Assembly (NCBI GenBank): GCA_019056595.1
Contig: CP036163.1
Span: 2,356,001-2,420,000 of the forward strand
Origin: Pectobacterium atrosepticum
Lineage (GTDB): Bacteria > Pseudomonadota > Gammaproteobacteria > Enterobacterales > Enterobacteriaceae
Reading direction: 5' to 3'
Length of the DNA stretch: 64,000 nt
In this document: piece by piece, positions 60,246 to 64,000 of the stretch
Layout: every line of letters begins with the position of its first letter
Numbering within the stretch: the stretch's first letter is position 1
Notes under the pieces: model-generated
Databases searched by the model: none
What the model was told of the DNA's origin: nothing
The model's input: the letters and a program-made list of their open reading frames with translations, nothing else
Translations under genes and position numbers: made by a program

Positions 60246-61175
60246 ATGAACGCGCAACAAACCCGTGAGGGGATTTTTTTCGCCCTCGCCGCGTATTTCA
60301 TTTGGGGAATTGCTCCTGTTTATTTCAAGCTGCTTGAGCATGTTCCACCCAATGAAATACTGACGCATCGTATTATCTGGTCATTCTTCTTTATGCTGAT
60401 TCTGCTGACGGTCGGTCGGAAATGGCGTCAGGTGAGTCTTGCCTGCCGTAACATCAAGCACCTGTTTCTGCTGGCGTTAACGGCGGTGCTGATTGGCGGG
60501 AACTGGCTGTTGTATATCTGGGCGGTCAACAACCATCACATGCTGGAAGCCAGTCTGGGGTATTTTATCAACCCGCTGGTCAACGTCATGCTGGGCATGA
60601 TCTTTCTGGGTGAACGCTTTCGCCGCCTGCAATGGCTGGCCGTGCTACTTGCCGTGACTGGCGTACTGGTTCAGCTGTGGACATTCGGCTCGCTGCCAGT
60701 TGTCGCGCTCGGGCTGGCATTCAGCTTCGCGTTATACGGTCTGCTGCGCAAAAAGATTGGCATCGACGGCCAAACCGGCATGCTGATAGAAACACTGTGG
60801 TTGCTGCCAGTAGCCGTCATTTATCTGTTTTTTATTGCCGACACACCGAGCAGCCATCTGACAGCCAATCCATGGTCGCTGAATCTGCTGCTGCTCTCGG
60901 CAGGTATCGTCACCACAGTACCGCTGTTGTTCTTTACCTCGGCGGCCATGCGCCTGCGCCTGTCGACGCTCGGTTTTTTCCAGTATCTCGGCCCCACCAT
61001 CATGTTTATGCTGGCAGTGGTGTTCTATGGTGAAACATTCAGCAGTGACAAGCTGGTAGCTTTTGCCTTCATCTGGGGTGCGCTGGGGCTGTTTATTCTG
61101 GATGCGCTTTATACGCAGCGTAAGCTACGGCGCACGCCAGCTACAGCGTCCCGGCCTCAACACGACGGGAAATAA
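60246..61175 (+). CDS. rarD: EamA-family transporter RarD
   Basis: A 309-residue membrane protein with ten hydrophobic segments in two EamA repeats (REGIFFALAAYFIWGIAPVYF at the start, LSTLGFFQYLGPTIMFMLA in the second repeat). Matches E. coli RarD, whose substrate is not settled; 'chloramphenicol-sensitive protein' in older notes. Its last 35 bp overlap the convergent AbrB-family gene. Confidence 0.93.
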   Translation: MNAQQTREGIFFALAAYFIWGIAPVYFKLLEHVPPNEILTHRIIWSFFFMLILLTVGRKWRQVSLACRNIKHLFLLALTAVLIGGNWLLYIWAVNNHHMLEASLGYFINPLVNVMLGMIFLGERFRRLQWLAVLLAVTGVLVQLWTFGSLPVVALGLAFSFALYGLLRKKIGIDGQTGMLIETLWLLPVAVIYLFFIADTPSSHLTANPWSLNLLLLSAGIVTTVPLLFFTSAAMRLRLSTLGFFQYLGPTIMFMLAVVFYGETFSSDKLVAFAFIWGALGLFILDALYTQRKLRRTPATASRPQHDGK

Positions 61176-62199
61176 AACGCGATAAGATCGGGCTGAACAA
61201 CAGCGTCGAAAACAGCCGCAGCGTCTGCATGGCAATAACAAACGCCATATCGACCCGACTGCCTGCGGCGATAATCGCAATCGAATCCAGCCCGCCGGGG
61301 CTGGTCGCCAGAAAGGCGGTCAGCATATCCACCGGCATCATTTTCGTCACCATCCATGCCATCCCGCCACACAGCAGCATCAATCCGACAATCGACGTCA
61401 TCATGTAAGGCAACGTGCGTATCGCCAGCAAAAAGATCGGGCGGGTGAAACATAAACCCACGCTCCATCCAATCACGGCATAAGCTAATGCCAGCAGCCA
61501 TTCCGGGGTTTGCAGTTGTAAGGTGCCGCTGGCATGCAGCATCGAACCGATAATCATCGGCCCCAGTAACGCCCCAGATGGAATACGTAAGCGCCTTGCT
61601 AACCATGCGCTACCGAATGCCACACCGAGCGTCGCGAGAAAACGCCAGTCCAACGAAGGAAACCACACTAGCATCGCACTGTTTTCCGCCGCGTCGTCAC
61701 CTAAACTCAGGCGTGCCACGAACGCAGCCGAAGCAGTCACCATCAACACTCGCAAATATTGCATGAAGGCAACCAGCCGTACATCCGCGCCGAACTCTCC
61801 AGACATGGCGACCATGGCAGACGCACCGCCCGGCGATGCTCCCCAGGTTCCGGTCGTTCCGGGCAGCTCACTAAATTTGACCAGTAGCCAGCCAGATAAT
61901 CCGCTGGCAGCCAGCGTCGCCAACAAAATGAACAGCACCAGCGGCCATTCGTTCAGCAAAGGCGTCAGGATAGAAAATGACAGGCTTTGTGCAACCAGGC
62001 AGCCCAGAACAGCATTACTGCCCGCAAAGCCGACGGGCGGGATACGGATCGTCGCACCGTTTAACCCCATGACGACGCCGACCATCATCGGCCCCAGCAA
62101 CAGCGCAGCAGGAACGTGGTAAACCTGTAGCCCAAACCCCAGAATTAATGAGACCGATAGCAGGATTCCCCATTGCACCCACGGTGACATCCCTTTCAT
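61141..62199 (-). CDS. AbrB-family (DUF ammonia monooxygenase) putative membrane transporter
   Basis: A 352-residue integral membrane protein made of two similar halves, each with a block ALLLGPMMVG (33-42) or ALLGPMIIGS, followed by a conserved SPGG (WGASPGGASAM in the first, LATSPGGLDSIAI in the second). This is the AbrB/YfcA-like membrane family. I chose ATG 62199, with CAGGT seven bases upstream; a GTG two codons earlier is the alternative. Substrate unknown. It overlaps rarD by 35 bp at the 3' end, which would allow transcript interference. Confidence 0.87.
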   Translation of the reverse strand: MKGMSPWVQWGILLSVSLILGFGLQVYHVPAALLLGPMMVGVVMGLNGATIRIPPVGFAGSNAVLGCLVAQSLSFSILTPLLNEWPLVLFILLATLAASGLSGWLLVKFSELPGTTGTWGASPGGASAMVAMSGEFGADVRLVAFMQYLRVLMVTASAAFVARLSLGDDAAENSAMLVWFPSLDWRFLATLGVAFGSAWLARRLRIPSGALLGPMIIGSMLHASGTLQLQTPEWLLALAYAVIGWSVGLCFTRPIFLLAIRTLPYMMTSIVGLMLLCGGMAWMVTKMMPVDMLTAFLATSPGGLDSIAIIAAGSRVDMAFVIAMQTLRLFSTLLFSPILSRFISRRVEAGTL

Positions 62200-62216
62200 G
62201 TACACGACCTGTATTT

Positions 62217-62274
62217 AAGAATAAAAAGTAAGAATAAAAAGTAAGAACAAGAATAAAAAATAGAAAGTAAGGAT
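62217..62274. repeat. A-rich tandem repeats upstream of the AbrB-family gene
   Basis: AAGAATAAAAAGT occurs twice head to tail (62217-62229, 62230-62242), then decays into related AAGAACAAGAATAAAAAAT sequence. It lies 18 bp beyond the ATG of the AbrB-family gene, over its promoter/leader. Could vary in copy number by slippage. Confidence 0.75.
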
Positions 62275-62383
62275 AGAAAAGCGATTCACCATTCTAAACA
62301 GAATAGTTGGAGAATAAACAGGAATAGTAAGGTTGCAAACGATCAAGCAGAAAAGGGATTTTGTATCAAAGGGAGGAAACGTT

Positions 62384-62416
62384 ATGCGCCTGATGGGTAA
62401 TCCCCGTCAGGCGCAT
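62384..62416 (-). terminator. Terminator after corA
   Basis: ATGCGCCTGA (62384-62393) pairs with TCAGGCGCAT (62407-62416); the inner GGG/CCC can extend the stem. It lies 11 bp past the corA stop on the minus strand. Confidence 0.75.
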
Positions 62417-62426
62417 CGGTGAAAAC

Positions 62427-63377
62427 TTAAAGCCAGTTTTTACGTTTGAAATAGAGGTAAGGCGCCTGTCCGGCGAGAATCATCAGTACGATCGCACCAG
62501 GATAGCCAAACGACCACCTCAGCTCCGGCATAAACTCGAAGTTCATCCCGTAGCTCGATGCCACCAGCGTCGGTGGCAGGAACACCACGGATACCACTGA
62601 GAAGATCTTGATAATCCGGCTCTGCTCGATGTTGATGAAACCCATTGCCGCCTGCATCAGGAAGTTAACTTTCTGGAACAGAGATTCGTTGTGCGGCAGC
62701 AGAGATTCGATATCACGCAGAATTTCGCGCGCCTGCTCCAACTGACCGGATGGTAAACGAGCTTTACGCACCAGAAAGTTAAGCGCGCGCTGGGTATCCA
62801 TCAGACACAGGCGGACCTTCCAGCCCACGTCTTCCTGTTCCGCCAGCGTAGACAGCGCATCGTCGTATTCGTCACCCTGACGCCCTTCCATAATGATGCG
62901 GCTCAGCGATTCCAAATCGCTATAGATGTTTTCGATTTCGTCCGCCAGTTGCTCAATTTTAGTCTCAAAGAGATCGAGCAGCAGTTCGTAAGCATTGCCA
63001 TCCACCAGCGTTTGATTACGGGCGCGCATGCGATACAAGCGGAACGCAGGCAGTTCACGCTCGCGCAATGTATACAGGCGACCATCGCGAATGGTAAACG
63101 CCACGGTAGAGTTACCGGCGTGATCGTCAGCGTCTTCAAAAAAGAAAAAGGAGTGAATATGCAGGCCGTCTTCATCTTCAAAAAAACGTGCCGACGCTTC
63201 AATGTCTTCCAGTTCCGGACGGGTTGCCAGGCTTTGTCCCAGTTCGGTTTGTACTTTCTCACGCTCATCGTCTTCCGGCTCGATCAGATCGACCCAAATT
63301 GACGCGGTGAGATCATCGGAGTCATCCAATTCCAGACGAGATAAACGGCAATTATCCAGTTTAAATGCGCTCAGCAT
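62427..63377 (-). CDS. corA: Magnesium/cobalt transporter CorA
   Basis: A 316-residue pentameric Mg2+ channel of the inner membrane. The large cytoplasmic domain (1-about 255) is followed by two membrane helices joined by the signature [11 protein letters not shown], and ends in KRKNWL. ATG 63377 ([17 protein letters not shown]) follows GGGGAGC and gives the E. coli length (316); a longer frame adds 17 residues. Monocistronic with its own terminator. Confidence 0.96.
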   Translation of the reverse strand: MLSAFKLDNCRLSRLELDDSDDLTASIWVDLIEPEDDEREKVQTELGQSLATRPELEDIEASARFFEDEDGLHIHSFFFFEDADDHAGNSTVAFTIRDGRLYTLRERELPAFRLYRMRARNQTLVDGNAYELLLDLFETKIEQLADEIENIYSDLESLSRIIMEGRQGDEYDDALSTLAEQEDVGWKVRLCLMDTQRALNFLVRKARLPSGQLEQAREILRDIESLLPHNESLFQKVNFLMQAAMGFINIEQSRIIKIFSVVSVVFLPPTLVASSYGMNFEFMPELRWSFGYPGAIVLMILAGQAPYLYFKRKNWL

Positions 63378-63784
63378 GGGCCATAGCTCCCCTTTCAGTA
63401 GCAGAGATGGACAACGCGATTGAAGCACAGAAACAGAGGTGAGGTGTCACCAGCAGGTTTCAGTCCGTTCGACGGATCTGACTCATAGCGACAAAAACAG
63501 CATCGCTGACAACCACGAAGGGTATCAGCAGAGGAAGATAGCCTTAGAAGTTGTACCTAATGAACAGGTTCGTGAGCCAGTATCGACTGGGTGTGTCCAA
63601 GGCGTTAGTCCTCCAAGAATAATGATGCGCGCATGTTACGCTGAGATGAAAAAGACTTCAACTTTAAAACCGCGGCTGAAACACGCTGTAAAATATTGGT
63701 CAAATGGATAAGCTTTATCCAATAAATCCGTCGCTGGAATCGATAAAAACGCAGTCCCCCAAAAAAAGGAACCGCGTATATGAA
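63378..63784. other. Gap between the right-edge gene and corA
   Basis: About 400 bp that should hold the corA promoter and leader. A 90-codon frame at 63439-63711 on the plus strand has no family features and is probably chance. I recognise no RNA structure with confidence. In E. coli uvrD lies here; it is not present. Confidence 0.5.
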
Positions 63785-64000
63785 CTAGGCGTTGCCCGGT
63801 AAATAGGCAATGGCACGGACGGGGAAACCGGGCGCACCGGCGAAATTAGGGTAGCTGACGTGAATATAAGCGCCGGTAGACGGCAGTTGATGCAGATTAT
63901 TTAGCACCTCAACCTGCCAAGCATTCTGGTTCAGTACGAAAAACTCGCCAATAAGCCCGTTGTTGCGACGGAAATCGGCGGCAGAATCCGTATCCAGCGT
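63785..64000 (-). CDS. Unrecognised protein, C-terminal 71 residues (5' part off window)
   Basis: An open frame enters from the right edge and stops at TAG 63787-63785. The visible residues include DFRRNNGLIGEFFVLNQNAW, a segment VEVLNNLHQLPSTGAYIHVS and the end PVRAIAYLPGNA. Composition is that of a normal soluble, beta-rich protein. I do not recognise a family. It is codirectional with corA, about 400 bp upstream. Confidence 0.6.
   Translation of the reverse strand, partial: TLDTDSAADFRRNNGLIGEFFVLNQNAWQVEVLNNLHQLPSTGAYIHVSYPNFAGAPGFPVRAIAYLPGNA

Noticed and set aside
63439-63711. 90-codon plus-strand frame upstream of corA
   Set aside because: No domain, no good ribosome site, opposite to the corA leader.

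Overview
The window looks like a chromosomal stretch of a soft-rot enterobacterium, most likely Pectobacterium. This is inferred from proteins that match Escherichia coli families closely but not identically, and from E. coli-like gene order broken by accessory insertions. There is no rRNA, tRNA, CRISPR array, prophage or transposase that I can see. Most genes are core metabolism.

Layout. 1-3.7 kb (minus): an alkaline phosphatase followed by a metal-type ABC exporter/importer cluster whose permease has a histidine-rich loop and runs off the left edge. 3.7-6.9 kb: the RND pump AcrD. 7.0-9.2 kb: bioH, divergent gntX and nfuA. 9.3-16.0 kb (minus): glpE-glpG-glpR-malP-malQ, five codirectional genes without malT. 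16.1-18.3 kb: a small VOC protein and glpD. 18.8-24.6 kb (plus): an orphan type VI secretion vgrG island inserted between glpD and glgP. It encodes VgrG, a DUF4123 adaptor, two DUF3304 proteins produced by a partial tandem duplication, a DUF2235 (Tle1-like) protein and a short PAAR-like protein. 24.7-34.1 kb (minus): the glycogen operon glgBXCAP. 34.5-37.9 kb: a BtsS-type sensor kinase without its regulator, then a hipBA-type module. 38.1-40.4 kb: asd, yhgN and a structured intergenic element. 40.5-45.6 kb: a gluconate region (GntP-family permease, GntR operators, truncated gntK and truncated gntR), a GH3 glycosidase and the pirin yhhW. 45.7-46.0 kb: the Fur-controlled small RNA RyhB. 46.0-53.0 kb: glpABC divergent from glpT-glpQ. 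53.2-63.4 kb: yigL, pldB, rhtB, rhtC, recQ, pldA, yigI, rarD, an AbrB-family protein and corA. The right edge holds the 3' end of an unrecognised gene.

How it works together. Glycerol-3-phosphate use is unusually concentrated here: repressor GlpR, aerobic GlpD, anaerobic GlpABC, transporter GlpT and periplasmic GlpQ lie within 40 kb, and GlpR-like operators are visible before glpD and between glpA and glpT. MalP/MalQ and GlgBXCAP cover alpha-glucan breakdown and glycogen turnover.

The most interesting parts are: (1) the VgrG island, whose DUF2235 protein has Asp where Tle1 enzymes have the catalytic Ser (a GxDxG nucleophile elbow), next to a duplicated candidate immunity gene; (2) a RyhB gene whose Fur-box promoter lies about 90 nt upstream of the usual RyhB start, with three exact-period 15-bp repeats between; (3) gntK and gntR both truncated at one shared breakpoint while their operators remain; (4) the orphan BtsS kinase; (5) the phoA leader hairpin that hides its ribosome binding site.
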